A stretch of DNA of 64,000 nucleotides from Hygrocybe punicea (taxonomy: Eukaryota > Basidiomycota > Agaricomycetes > Agaricales > Hygrophoraceae), in contig OY744469.1 in NCBI GenBank assembly GCA_963556145.1, forward strand, positions 4,684,767 through 4,748,766, in the 5' to 3' direction. Shown piece by piece: positions 9,230 to 21,018 of this stretch. Both the position numbers and the translations under genes were made by a program. The notes under the pieces were generated by a model. The model was not told the DNA's origin, ran no database searches, and saw only the letters and a program-made list of their open reading frames with translations. Within the stretch, counting starts at the first letter, position 1, and every line of letters begins with the position of its first letter.

Positions 9230-12173
9230 GCCCCATTTCCACTTCCTTTTGCCCATTCACCTTTACCTCCTCTTCGCTTCTTCCCGCTTCGTGTCGATCA
9301 TGTTGAGTTGCCCGAAAATATGGGCCTGGTTTGTGCGCAATTGGTTTAGCTCCGTTGTCCAATGGGCTAGCTTCGTATGGACCTCCGCCACATATTCGGA
9401 TAGGCTGTCCGCGATCCTCGAGATCTCCTGTTGGGTTTCTGTCGCCATCTTCCGCATAGCCCATACGTGGTCATCAATTCTGGCTCCGATTCATGGGTGC
9501 TTGAATGGATTCCCTCATCGCCCATCGTCCCGCTCCGATTCCATATCCAGTTCGATGTCGGTTAACGTCGGTTTGCTTGTCGACACCTCTCCAGCCCGCA
9601 ACTTGGGCTTCTTCATGGGTCTTGGTATTGTCTTTGCGACGACCTTCCTCTTTGGACTACCCGCCTTCGCCTTCCCTTTCCGTTCCGCTTTACCGGTTCT
9701 GGTGGCCGGTCCCTTTGTCAACAGCCCGCAGCGTCGTTTGAGTTTCTTGCATCAGTCGCACACGTACCCCTCGATTCTGCGACAAACCGCATTGGCGGTC
9801 ATGCACGCATCGCACTGTCGGATCCAGAATGGCTGCATATACTATGGGTTAGTTAGGCACGACGATTATATGAGTTTGCGAGGGTTCACTTACCCCTGGA
9901 ATCTTCCCCTTCGGTCTCGTGTCCCCGTTTCCGCTCACGTTCGAGAAATCATCCCCGCTGTTGTACTCCCCGCAAACCATCTCGTTGTCCCGGTTGGCCC
10001 CTTTGTCCCGGATAGCCTTCTTCTTCCGGCTTGCTTTGATTCCCGCGAACTTTGCATGTTGTTGGTCGGCCCATTCGTGCCATTCCGCACCCCTGGCCTC
10101 ATTTATGTATCCGCCGGTTTCTTCGACCTCCTCCCCATCCGTTTCCGCTTCCTCGGTACGGCTCGCTTCTGCCTCGGCCGCCTCTTTTCTCCTATCTATT
10201 TCCTCCTCGTACAAGTGAAGCTCCTCATCCCGTTTCCGCCTTTTCTCTAGTGTTTTAAAGTCCGGTTAGGTCCGGTTTTTTGCCTTTTTTGGAAGTTAAC
10301 CGGGACTGGACCGGTTGCCTAACATTGCAAAAATGAAAAAAACTGGACCGGACTGACAGAAACCGGTTGCCATTGGTTTTTTTCGGTCCATTAACCAGTT
10401 TAAACTGGTTTTAACCTGAACCAGTTAATAACCAGTCCAGACTGGTTTTGCACCAGGTCTGGACCGGTTTATACTATTCAAAGCTTAGAATATTGAATTG
10501 TAATTGTAAGTGTGACTTCTCGTCACATAAGTGACACTACCTCAACTCCGAGTCTCCGACCACAACGTCAAGCAGAACGGTTCGTGATTGCGAACCCTTC
10601 TGCTCAAGTTAAGTCTTCTGTTTTTTGTTGTACTGTGTATATTTCACTAACATTTTACCTTTCTAATGTAGATATTCACCGTGACATCGGTCAGCACAAC
10701 GACGACGACAATTCACACAGCCATCACAACCGTGACACAACAACAAGATTCTGCAAGAACAAGTACAGCACCTGCGACAATGACAACAAATAATACAACC
10801 CACCACCATCTCCCACAGGAACCATGGATCGGACCACAGAAAGGCGCATGATGACAAGACCATGACCACTACCAACACCCATGTCACAACAAGACGACGA
10901 TGATGACAACGACAGGGAAGTTGAAGGCTGGGAGGGTGGTGCGCCCACCTACCGGCCCAGGTATGTATGCCACCTTTGTCCCATCGACATCTTGCTAACC
11001 ACACACCTTGCAAACACGGGCTGATGCGTCAACAGACACGCAGACGTCATTTGCAAGGAATTCGGCATGGTAATAATGAAGGATGCGGAAAGGGCCAACA
11101 GGATGGCCCCGCTGGACAAGCACCGCCAGTCCCCCCAATGGCCAGCTCCATTGGACACCAACAGCCCAATCAAGGACGGCCCCACATCCAACGAGGATGG
11201 CAGCGAGGATGGCCCCCCATCTACCTCGCGAGGGTGACAACCGCGTCAATTGACACGCGTCTGGCCCGCGCGAGGTATGTGGCACCTCAAGTCATGGAAA
11301 CCAGCAGGTTAAGGGCCATGGCCTCACATGAGGGGCCTCATGATGAGGCCCCCCCATCTACCTTGCGAGGGTGAAAGCCGCATCATTGGCGCCAACAAGA
11401 ATTGGGCAGGGCAGGGCAAAGTGCCATGCCCACTATTATAATACATAATTTGTCCCTTAGTTTTATTATCTACATACACAAAAAATATACAATTTCCCTA
11501 TCTACGAGGTGAACTGGAAAGTCCGGTTGTAACCGGTTGCAGCCAGTTGCAACTCGGTTGTATAAGGGTGAGCCAAATCGGGCAACCGCAACCGGCAGCC
11601 TCCCACATTGGGCGCAACCGCAACCGGTGGTCCGGTCTTTTTTGGTTCAGTCCGGTTGGGTCCCGGTTTTTTTCCGGTCCTATGGACTGGACCTTGAAAC
11701 ACTACTTTTCTCTGCCGCCTCCACGATCCGGTTCCTCCTCGCTTCCTCCTCCTGCATCTCATCTTGAAGCCTTAGAGCGTCATTGAGCTCCTTCTGCTTT
11801 GCCGCTTCCCGCTCCCGCTTCATGAAGTCCTCCCGGTTCCGCAACCACTCCTTGACCTTGGCTACCATCTCTCCACCCATCGAAAAATCCCTCGGTTCCG
11901 TTATGTCAATTCCGCCATCCCGGATTTCTGTCATAAGCCCTCTGTAGTTCCGCTGTTGAATATGGTTAGTTCGTGCCATTTACGAGTATTGGAACCACTT
12001 ACTATGGCCCGTCGTCGCCTCGCCACCCATTGCCGTGCCTCGATCTCAAATCCATTGCATACAATCTCGATTCCAGCCGCGTCCACTGCCAGTAACTCAG
12101 CCACGGTGTTCTCGAAATCTTTCCGCGTATCCACATCGAGCTTTCCGAGGAAGTTGTCATATTCCGTGGTCAT
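9230..12173 (-). pseudogene. Antisense gene inside the LTR element, with a Zn2Cys6-spaced cysteine motif; split by an hAT insertion
   Basis: It starts at ATG 12173. Exon 1 (12003-12173) and exon 2 (to 11713) are joined across a canonical 50-bp intron and encode a charged helical region (KVKEWLRNREDFMKREREA). The hAT element 10248-11704 then interrupts the frame within a Glu/Arg-rich coiled coil that resumes at 10239. After another intron (9842-9893), a cysteine motif reads C-x2-C-x6-C-x7-C-x2-C-x6-C, the spacing of a Zn(II)2Cys6 cluster, with one in-frame TGA inside it. A Lys/Arg-rich nuclear-localisation-like segment follows, and a C-terminal coiled coil (9260-9450) is reached through frame disruptions. 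The protein was probably nuclear. I do not know its function. Confidence 0.6.
10248..11704. mobile_element. Non-autonomous hAT-like element (1457 bp)
   Basis: Termini are TAGTGTTTTAAAG and CTTGAAACACTA, flanked by an 8-bp duplication CTTTTCTC (10240-10247, 11705-11712). The ends are rich in CCGGTT and AACCGG motifs. No transposase frame is present. It is inserted in the antisense gene. Confidence 0.85.
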
Positions 12174-12637
12174 CGTGATTTGTTGGTGTTGGATTATTGG
12201 AGGTTTTGTTGGTGTTGTTGAGATCGTTGAAGCTTTGAAGACGCGTCGAAAAGTTTTCCTGTTTGTATTTGTTGCCCCGTCACGTGACCGTTGTTCCTTT
12301 GTCCAGCCGTTTTGCCCCACCCTCTTTTAGTAGCTCCAGACCACTACTTCCCGACCCTTCGATACCCGCCGGCTTCAATCCCGTTGGTGCAGCTACTATC
12401 AACGATCTCGCTGTGATCTAGCCTAACCTCCCCTACTCCTCGCTACCAAACCAAACTATCTATGCACGTGACCCCGATCACGTGACTGGACTGATCTCCC
12501 TACTACACCGTTCACGTTGTACCATCGTTTCCACCCATTTTCGACATCGCCTCCGTTGATTTATTCCCACGACCCCGGTATCTTCGTTACTTCGTATGGA
12601 TCGACCAGGGATGGTCTCTATCTGAGTCCTGACCAGA

Positions 12638-13280
12638 TGTAGAGGCTCCGGGCCGTCTGGACCCAAATCCTCTTCATATCCCACATTGTCCCCATCCATT
12701 CCCATTCATGTATCATCGATTCCGCCCAATTCTGGTCCTCTCCGCCGATTCTGCTCCGGATCCCCCTCCGGAATCGTTCATACTCAAGATGCGATGTTTC
12801 TAACGACCTGGAATTAGTACGTATATAGTTGTATATGATATATCTTCGTTTCCCGTCTCCTAGTACATAGCACCACTCCTCCTATCCTCCGCTCCACTCC
12901 CCCTATCACTTACAGCCTTCGCTTGTAGTACATAGTTACTACAGCACAGGATCCCTCCCAGTAGTATAAAAGATGTACTCTTATACTACAACCATATCAT
13001 ATTACACTCCCCTTCGTATCATATTACATCTTATCACTCCCCTTCGTATCATATTACATCCTATTACTCCCCTTCAGTTCTATTCCTTAGTCCACTCTTC
13101 GTATCACCCATATTAGTCTTCGTACTCCACTCCCTTCACTTCCCCTCTGATCCGGAACCCCGGATTTGGGTTGGATTGACTAGACTACATAGAAAAGCTT
13201 TACTCCTCTGATCTCTTTCTAGCAGATCACCCCTTTCCATAGAATCCCATTCTGGGTCTACACCCAAACTAGTCCTCACA
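12638..13280 (+). repeat. 3' LTR (643 bp)
   Basis: Partner of 6648-7290. The stretch just upstream lacks a good polypurine tract, in keeping with a decayed element. Confidence 0.85.
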
Positions 13281-13865
13281 CCGCGGCGATGACGTGACGA
13301 GACGGGGTTTCTGTGCTACGACTTATGTCGCTATAGCGGAGAGTATGCAACGAAAAGAGATGTAGACTGATTGAGAGTGATTGGTTTTCTTAGAACTAAA
13401 CCACAGACTGATGGAAAGGGGAGAACTGGGTTCTTATTTTTCTCTACTACTACAGAACAATCTTTTATACTTTAAAGAGATAGGGGCATAAGGGTAGAGG
13501 AGTGAAATAGAAATGCGATAAAGTATCGCATGAAAAGAGATGGAACGGCGAGGAGAGTGAACAATTTGAAATAAAGGTAAGTATCACATGAAAGTTGGCG
13601 AAAGGAAGAGGAAGACCGGAGGAACAGTGGTCCCTGTGGTTTTAGTTAACTCAACCCCAGTTAAGGTACGAAAGTTAGGTGTACTATCTGCACTAGTAGC
13701 TGGGGCTTAAGTTAAACTCCCAGACAGTGCCTGCTGTGATACAGTTAAACTCGGCATAGCAATTAGTGGTAGGTTCAGTTAAACTTGAGGCAGGAGTGCT
13801 AAGGCCTTCAGTTCACTGTATAGCTCAGTTAAACCCAACCCAGTTGTTACTGTGAGCTTAGTTTA

Positions 13866-14677
13866 CAGCCGTTTTCATAAATGATGGCAGTAAATGCACT
13901 TTTTTCAATTGATTGAGAAATATGGACTTAGAATAAATTTCAGTGCCATTTCTTGTATCTCATGAAATACTGCATGGATTAACATGGTTATAGAGGGAAA
14001 GTTGTACTATTTTTGAAGGGCTATCAGGTTCTGGAATTATATCTGGACAACATTCAGTGTGTAGTGAGTTGTGGATGAAATAAAAGGTAAACTAGTACTT
14101 TTTGACACTCAAAATGATATTGTCAAATTATGGCATCAAATGAGCTCCTACAAAGAAGATTGTAAGGAGAAAGTTGTTCATTTTTTCAAGGGCTAGAAGT
14201 ACATATACCGTGTTTTTCTTTATTTTTCTCCTTTGAGCCAATATTACATCTGTACTGTGTTTGTCTGCATTAGGCCTAAAATATGACAAGAATTATAAAT
14301 ATTGGCTCAAGGGAGAAAAATAAAGAAAAACACGGTATATGTACTTCTAGCCCTTGAAAAAATGAACAACTTTCTCCTTACAATCTTCTTTGTAGGAGCT
14401 CATTTGATGCCATAATTTGACAATATCATTTTGAGTGTCAAAAAGTACTAGTTTACCTTTTATTTCATCCACAACTCACTACACACTGAATGTTGTCCAG
14501 ATATAATTCCAGAACCTGATAGCCCTTCAAAAATAGTACAACTTTCCCTCTATAACCATGTTAATCCATGCAGTATTTCATGAGATACAAGAAATGGCAC
14601 TAAAATTTATTCTAAGTCCATATTTCTCAATCAATTGAAAAAAGTGCATTTACTGCCATCATTTATGAAAACGGCTG
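13866..14677. mobile_element. Hairpin MITE, Tc1/mariner-type (812 bp)
   Basis: The ends CAGCCGTTTTCATAAATG and CATTTATGAAAACGGCTG are perfect inverses, and the arms pair over most of the element with a centre near 14270. Flanking TA dinucleotides (13864-13865, 14678-14679) regenerate the motif AGTTTAACT when the element is removed. It is inserted in the left arm of the palindromic element only. A diverged relative lies at 26139-26690. Confidence 0.8.
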
Positions 14678-14689
14678 TAACTGTGCACA

Positions 14690-15235
14690 CTATTTACTGC
14701 ACTGGCAGTTAAACTGAAAGCAGTACTTGCTGGATGTCTAGTTTAACTCAGAGCAGTTGCTACTGATTGCTCAGTTTAACCAGATACAGCACTTGCTGGA
14801 CATCCAGTTTAACTCATAGCAGTACCTGCTGGATGGTCAGTTTAACCAGGTGCAGCAGTTGCTGGACCTCCAGTTTAACCGTGTGCAGCATTTGCTGTAC
14901 CATCAGTTTAACTTGGAGCACTAGCTACTGGATGGTCAGTTTAACCAGGTGCAGCACTTGCTGCACCTCCAGTTTAACTCAGCGCGGCAGCTACCGTACC
15001 TCCAGTTTAACCAGGTGCAGCAGTTGCTGGACCTCCAGTTTAACCAGGTGCAGCATTTGCTGTACCATCGGTTTAACTCGGAGCACTAGCTACTGGATGG
15101 TCAGTTTAACCAGGTGCAGCACTTGCTGCACCTCCAGTTTAACTCAGAGCAGCAGCTACTGTACCTCCAGGTGCAGCAGTTGCTGGACCCCCAGTTTAAC
15201 TCAGAGCAGTAGCCACTGGATGGTCAGTTTCTTTT
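14690..15235 (+). repeat. 33-bp tandem repeat array (left arm)
   Basis: About 15 degenerate units built on CAGTTTAACCAGGTGCAGCA followed by GTTGCTGGACCTC. Each unit contains an inner inverted repeat (GGTGCAGCA and TTGCTGCACC). The inverted counterpart is at 19990-20308 and 21567-21905. Confidence 0.85.
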
Positions 15236-18200
15236 GGCAGTTGCCAGGGGCATTGTAATATAATTTGAAATGCAGTTATTAAAAGTACACAGAATAGCAA
15301 AATTACAAATTTATTCTTTTGAAAATGCAAAATATCTCAGTTTTACCATCAGCCATTACAGGAGCTACTTATATGCTAAAATCAGAACTTACCCCACTTG
15401 GAATATTGTGCTTTTTTTGTTTAATATTACTCAATTGTAAATAAATACATACCTCATATGAATAACAATACCTCAATATTGCTTAGAATGACAATATAAA
15501 TTAAATAATTATTTTATCTAAATACATAATTAAATAATTAAATATGGCTGGTGGTGGTGGGAGGAGGCAGAGGCTGGGGGTGGTGAGAGGAGGGAGGCGG
15601 GGTGAGAGAAGGGAGTGGGAGGTGGGAGGTGGTGGGAGGGGGGGTGAGAGTGGGAGAAGGGAGTGGGAGAGGGACGGGCAGCAGGGAGAGGGAGAGGAGG
15701 AGAGAGAGGAGGGGGGTGGCAGGTACATACCTCCGCGTCCTCGTCATCTACGTCTCCGTCGTCGTCCCCGTCCCTGTCTCCGTCCTCGTCTTCGTCTTCG
15801 TCTTCGTCCTCGTCCTCGTCGTCCTCGTCGTCCCCTGTTCTCGTCGTCGTCCCGTCGTTGTAATCCCTCGTCGTTCCCTTCGCCGTCGTCCCCTGGCTGG
15901 CCCTCGTCGTCTCCGTCGTCCTGTCGTCCCCTGGCAGGCCATCTGTGTCCTCGTCATTGCCGTCTGGCGTGTCCTCATCGTTGCCATCTGGCGCCTTCCC
16001 CGGCGTCGCGGGCCCATTTCCGCTATCCTCACCGGGACCGTTGTTGTCCGCGCCCATTGGGTTTGCTCAGGTGGCCGTGGCGTTCTTGTCTGGGTTGGGT
16101 AGGTTGGTGGGTGTTCACGTTTGGCGCGGGGTAACTACACAAAATGTAACATCACTTAGCAAAAAAAAAAAAAGATTGAAAAAAAAAAACAACCTTGGGT
16201 GCTCTTCTGCACCCGTTTTGCGTCGTTGAAAACGATGAGTCGAGGCTTCAACTTGCGCAGGAAAGCCAACCGGCAGTTGCCGATTTCCTAAAGGGGGTCG
16301 AGTTGCTAAATATGGAACTATGCCTGGAACATTTTGAATATTCTGGCATGCACAATAATGCATATATAAACAAAGTAAGACTCTCCAGAGATACAAGTGT
16401 AGAATACCTACTCCTAGATTAATTTGTGTATTTTATTTGATCCTACATACAGAGATATTCACAATGTCTTGTATTCCTCTGCCAAAATTGGACCCTTAAT
16501 CACCCAACTTTGCGAGTACGGATCTCAAAAATCCAAGTTTAATTCTAGGAGTACTAAGTAGATGCTATATTATATTGAAGATCAGTGCCTGGTTGTTGGT
16601 GGTGCAGGATATGTGTTGTAGCCAAAATGTAACAAATCCGCGACCTTGAATCACGAATCACTGTTGATCAGCCAGCCACCTTCCTATGATACAAAGTATC
16701 AAGGTCACGGATTTGTTACATTTTGGCTACAACACATATCCCGCACCACCAACAACCAGGCACTAATCTTCAATATAATATAGCATCTACTTAGTACTCC
16801 CAGAATTAAATTTGGATTTTTGAGATCTGTACTCGCAAAGTTGAGTGATTAAGGGTCCAATTTTGGCAGAGGAATACAAGACATTGTGAATATCTCTGTA
16901 TGTAGGATCAAATAAAATACACAAATTAATCTAGGAGTAGGTATTCTACACTTGTATCTCTGGAGAGTCTTACTTTGTTGATACATGCATTATTGTGCAT
17001 GCCAGAATATTCAAAATGTTCCAGGCATAGTTCCATATTTAGCAACTCGACCCCATTTAGGAATTCGGCAACTGCCGGCTGGCTTTCCTGCATGACTTGA
17101 AGTTTTCAACGACGCGAAACGGGTGCAGAAGAGCACCCAAGGTTTTATTTTTATTTTTGAATCTTTGTTTTTTTTGCTAACCAAGGTGGGTTTTTGTGCA
17201 GTTACCCCGCGCCAAACACAGGCGAACCCGAACACCCACCAACCTACCCAGCCCAGACAAGAACGCCACGGCCACCTCAGTAAACCCAACCATTGGGCGC
17301 GGACGACAACGGTCCCGGTGAGGATAGTGGAAACGGCACGCGACGCTGGGGAAAAAGATGAGGACGGAGACGGGGACAGGGACGAGGACAACGGAGGTAT
17401 GTGCCACCCCCCCTCCTCTCTCTCCTTCTCCCTCTCCCCCTCCCTCTCCCTGCTGCCCGTTGTTTTGCGTGGGAAGTGTTTGAACAAATCCACACCAAGG
17501 GTTTCCGGAGTGCGTCGTTGATCGGGAAATTACCTTGTTGTCCTTTAGGAACAAGGATTTAGCTCTTTAATAACTCTGGGGTATTCCTGTTGGGTGGTTG
17601 GGTTGTGATGTGAATCCTATCAAAGGTTAGCTTTGAGGGATACAACAAATACTTAACAATAATATAAGTCAGATGTATGACTTATAGAGGATGAGTGAAC
17701 AATGAGGTCTTCCCTACTGAGAGTAAAGACTTTGAGTGACAAGAGGTATGCGAGAGTATAAGCGGATAATAACTCAAGCAAGTATGAACAGTGTAAGATG
17801 AACGAGTGTACAACAGTCAAGTATACAAGTAGCAAGCATACAATGAGCAGAGGTACAATAGAGATGAGCGATAGATTACGGACGATGGGCGATAGGCAAT
17901 GGGCAATGGGCGATGTAACAGTAGATGTCAAACAAAAAGGGAGGTGTGACAAAATACTATGTACAGAATGAATGAACTGAACAATAGGCAAGTAGGATTG
18001 ATGATCAAGATATCGGACTTTATTCCGAAGCTTCAAACGCACATTGGCTACTAGTGCAGAATAAAGTACTGGGATATCTTTGGTGATGATCAATAGAACT
18101 TGAAAGAAGATGAATGTGACTGTACTACGTGACAGAACACAAAGAATATATATCAAACAAGTAATAAGGGAGTATCAATAAATCTGAGATTGATATCCTT

Positions 18201-18403
18201 AAACAAATGAATGATGACTTGAACTGCAATTGGTATTTGGGTACTAGCTACTACCAAAGTAGGTAATACAAACAAATACAGAGGGGTGAATCAGAATCTG
18301 GGAGAGGGACTGTCCTGTGACTGGGCCTGTCAGATTAGGTGACTGAGCCATCTCCAGCAGAAACTGGGCTCTATATATACCTATTCTACAGCAAGAGTCA
18401 TTC

Positions 18404-18753
18404 TGAGTCATAGAATGGTATATGAAATGGAGAGCATAGGTTATGACTCATAGGGAGTCATGTAGGGGGAGAGGCATAGGTTTATGACTCATAAGGAGTC
18501 ATAATATTGAAGGGCATGGGGGTTATGACTCATAAGGAATCATAAGAAAGGGAAGGCATGGGTTTGTGACTCATACAGAGTCAATTAATGAGTCACATAG
18601 GTATTATAATCAAAGGAGGGGGCATAATGAGTCAGAAATAGTCATAATTAGTCATGGGTGGTCATAATGAGTCATGGGGGGTCATGAGTATGTCATAAGG
18701 GTCATAATTTGTCATGGATAGACCAATGAGTCACATTTGATGGGAGTGAGTCA
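18404..18753. promoter_or_regulatory. Array of TGACTCA/TGAGTCA sites inside the long LTR
   Basis: About ten copies of the 7-bp Gcn4/AP-1-type bZIP site occur in 350 bp, several in the frame ATGACTCATAAGGAGTCATAA. The array is also present at about 35244-35600 in LTR copy 2. Binding is inferred from the motif only. Confidence 0.5.
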
Positions 18754-18872
18754 TGTTGCTGGTCCAATCTTGGGTGTGTGAATCAAAGGCAAGGGCTGTG
18801 CCAGGCTATGCTTCTAGAATCATCTTCCTGAGGCTGTGCTTCTTGATCAATTGATGCCATGTCATGTGTGTA

Positions 18873-19226
18873 TCCTTATCAGTTAAGAAAAAGATAAGAT
18901 CTGGGCTGGGCTGTATTTGATCAATTGATATGAAATGTGATGTGCTTCTTGATCAGGGAATGATGGGTGGCATGTGTTATCTCTATGATTGGAGATAAGG
19001 ATGTGGCTGTGCTTCTTGTGCTTCTTTGGCCTCTGATAAGATGTTTTGGGGGCCTTATCAGTTAAGATAAGGGTATTCCTTCATTTCTTCTGCATAGATA
19101 AGGGTTTTCTTGCATGTCCCTTCTGTAGATAAGGGTTTCCTTGCATGTCCCTTGTATAGATAAGGGTTTCATGTATGTCCTATGTGCAGATAAGGATTTC
19201 CTGTGTGTCCTATATGCAGATAAGGG
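18873..19226. promoter_or_regulatory. Array of GATAAG sites inside the long LTR
   Basis: About twelve GATAAG or CTTATC cores occur, six of them in a degenerate 31-33-bp tandem repeat (AGATAAGGGTTTCCTTGCAT). GATAAG matches the binding site of fungal GATA nitrogen regulators. The array is conserved in LTR copy 2 (about 35725-36075). Confidence 0.5.
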
Positions 19227-19989
19227 TATTCCTTTCTACTCCATATGCAGATGGGGGCATTCCAGTATAAATGGTCCTTGTAATGTAATGTGTGCTGTAG
19301 GGATGGTGACTAGTGACAGCATATTGCTATGTTTTGATCCGAATCCTTTTTGGATCATGACACCGTCCCTCCTCTTCCTTCTCCCACTCCCTTCTCCCAC
19401 TCCTTCTCCCACTCCCACTCCCACTCCCACTCCCACTCCCACTCCCACTCCCACTCCCTTCTCCCTTCTCTCACCCCCCCTCCCTTCTCTCACCCCCCTT
19501 CCCTTCTCTCACCTCCCTCCTCCCACCCCCTTGTCCCACCCCCACCCTCTTCCTCCTCCCACCACCTCCCACCTCTCACCACCAGACCACCACCACCAGC
19601 CATATTTAATTATTTAATTATGTATTTAGATAAAATAATCATTTAATCTATATTTTCACTTAAGTAATATTGAGGTATTGCTATTCATATGAGGTATGTA
19701 TTTATTTGCAATTGAGTAATATTAAATAAAAAAAGCACCATATTCCAAGTGGGGTAAGTTCTGATTTTGGCATATAAGTAGCTCTTGTAATGGCTGATGG
19801 TTAAACTGAGATATTGTGCATTTCCAAAATAATAAATTTGTAAATTTGCTATTCTCTGTGCTTTTAATAATTCCATTGCATTATATTACAAGAAAATGGT
19901 TAACTGCCCACTGGCAACTGCCAGAAGAAAGTGAACTGCACCCCCTAGCAATTGCATGGGAATGGTTAACTATGCCCCTGGCAACTGCC

Positions 19990-20308
19990 AGAAGAAACTG
20001 ACCATTCAGTAGCTACTGCTCTGGGTTAAACTGGGGGTCCAGCAACTGCTACACCTGGTTAAACTGGAGGTACAGTAGCTGCTGCTCCAAGTTAAACTGG
20101 AGGTGCAGCAGGTGCTGCACCTAGTTAAACTGAGGGTACAGTAAATGCTGCACCTGGTTAAACTGACCATCCAGTAGCTACTGCTCCAAGTTAAACAGGG
20201 GGTCCAGCAACTGCTGCACCTGGTTAAACTGGAGGTACAGCAGCTGCTGCTCTGAGTTAAACTGGAGGTGCAGCAAGTGCTGCACCTGGTTAAACTGACC
20301 ATCCAGCA
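19990..20308 (-). repeat. 33-bp tandem repeat array (right arm, inner part)
   Basis: Inverted counterpart of 14690-15235. It is cut by an hAT element at 20309 and continues at 21567-21905. Confidence 0.85.
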
Positions 20309-20923
20309 TAGTGTTGCCGAAGTTCAGTTCGGTCCGGTTCCGACCCTTTTTGGTGGAACCGCGAACTGAACTTCGGGTCCGGTTTGGCGCATGGCCAAAC
20401 CTGGACCCGAACGGCTTTGAACCGTCTCTTAGCGTTCGGTCTGGGTTCAGACGCGGTCTGAACCCCAGACCGAGGTTGGCTCACCCCTGAGCTCCGTTCT
20501 CCTCGCGAATGGCAGGCACGTATCAATTGATACGGCGCTACGCTTCGCGAGGAAGTTGGGCTACGGGGGAGCCGTCTGGTGCTGTTGCTGCTGCTGCTGC
20601 CGCTCCCACTGCTGGTGCTGCTGCTGCTGCTGCCGTCGCCGTCGCTGCTGCGCTCCTGCTGCTGCTGTTGCTGTTGCCGCTGCCGCTGTTGCTGCTGCTG
20701 CCGGCATTGCTGCTGCTGCTGCTGCCGGCATTGCTGCTGCTGCTGCTGCTGGCCGTCGTGGTGGTGGTTGCCGTTGTTGTTGCCGCCGCTGATGGTGATG
20801 TTGGGGCTTGATGCACCAGCAGCAGCTGCTGCTGCTGCCGGTGTTGCTGCTGCCAGCGTTGCTGCTGCTGCTGCTGCTGTTGCCGCCGTTGCTGCTGCCG
20901 CCGTTGCTGCTGTTGCTCCTGCG

Positions 20924-20954
<31 letters not shown>

Positions 20955-20987
20955 CGCTGCTGGCGCTGCTGCTGCTGTCGTGGCCGT

Positions 20988-21018
<31 letters not shown>

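Larger units (their letters stand above)
6648..13280 (+). mobile_element. Non-autonomous LTR retrotransposon with gag remnant and antisense gene, no pol
   Basis: Two 643-bp LTRs (6648-7290 and 12638-13280) begin TGTAGAGG and end CCTCACA, flanked by a 4-bp duplication CCGC (6644-6647, 13281-13284). The LTRs differ at about 20 positions by eye, mostly transitions. The interior holds a gag-like frame on the plus strand, a Ser/Pro-rich low-complexity stretch and a pseudogene on the minus strand. No protease, reverse transcriptase, RNase H or integrase motif was found. It must therefore have depended on a related autonomous element. Confidence 0.85.
17461..19362. mobile_element. Long solo LTR, copy 1 (1902 bp)
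   Basis: Starts TGTTTTGCGTGGG and ends GGATCATGACA, with the 4-bp duplication CCGT (17457-17460, 19363-19366). It is nearly identical to 34310-36212, so both insertions are recent. It has no coding capacity. It sits within the C-rich tract of the right palindrome arm. Confidence 0.85.

Noticed and set aside
10967..11374. 135-codon Arg/Pro/His-rich frame inside the hAT-like element
   Set aside because: No transposase motif (hAT dimerisation or DDE regions); probably chance in GC-rich filler.
14767..15258. 163-codon frame rich in Thr, Ser, Cys and Leu
   Set aside because: It is the 11-residue translation of the 33-bp tandem array, not a protein gene.
15544..16134. 196-codon Arg/Gly-rich frame and its antisense
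   Set aside because: Translation of the purine-rich and GTC/GTCCTC-repeat parts of the palindrome arm.
17653..18156. 167-codon Leu/Ser-rich frame in the 1.9-kb LTR (and its copy at 34.5-35.0 kb)
   Set aside because: The second copy breaks the same stretch into several frames, so it is not maintained as coding.
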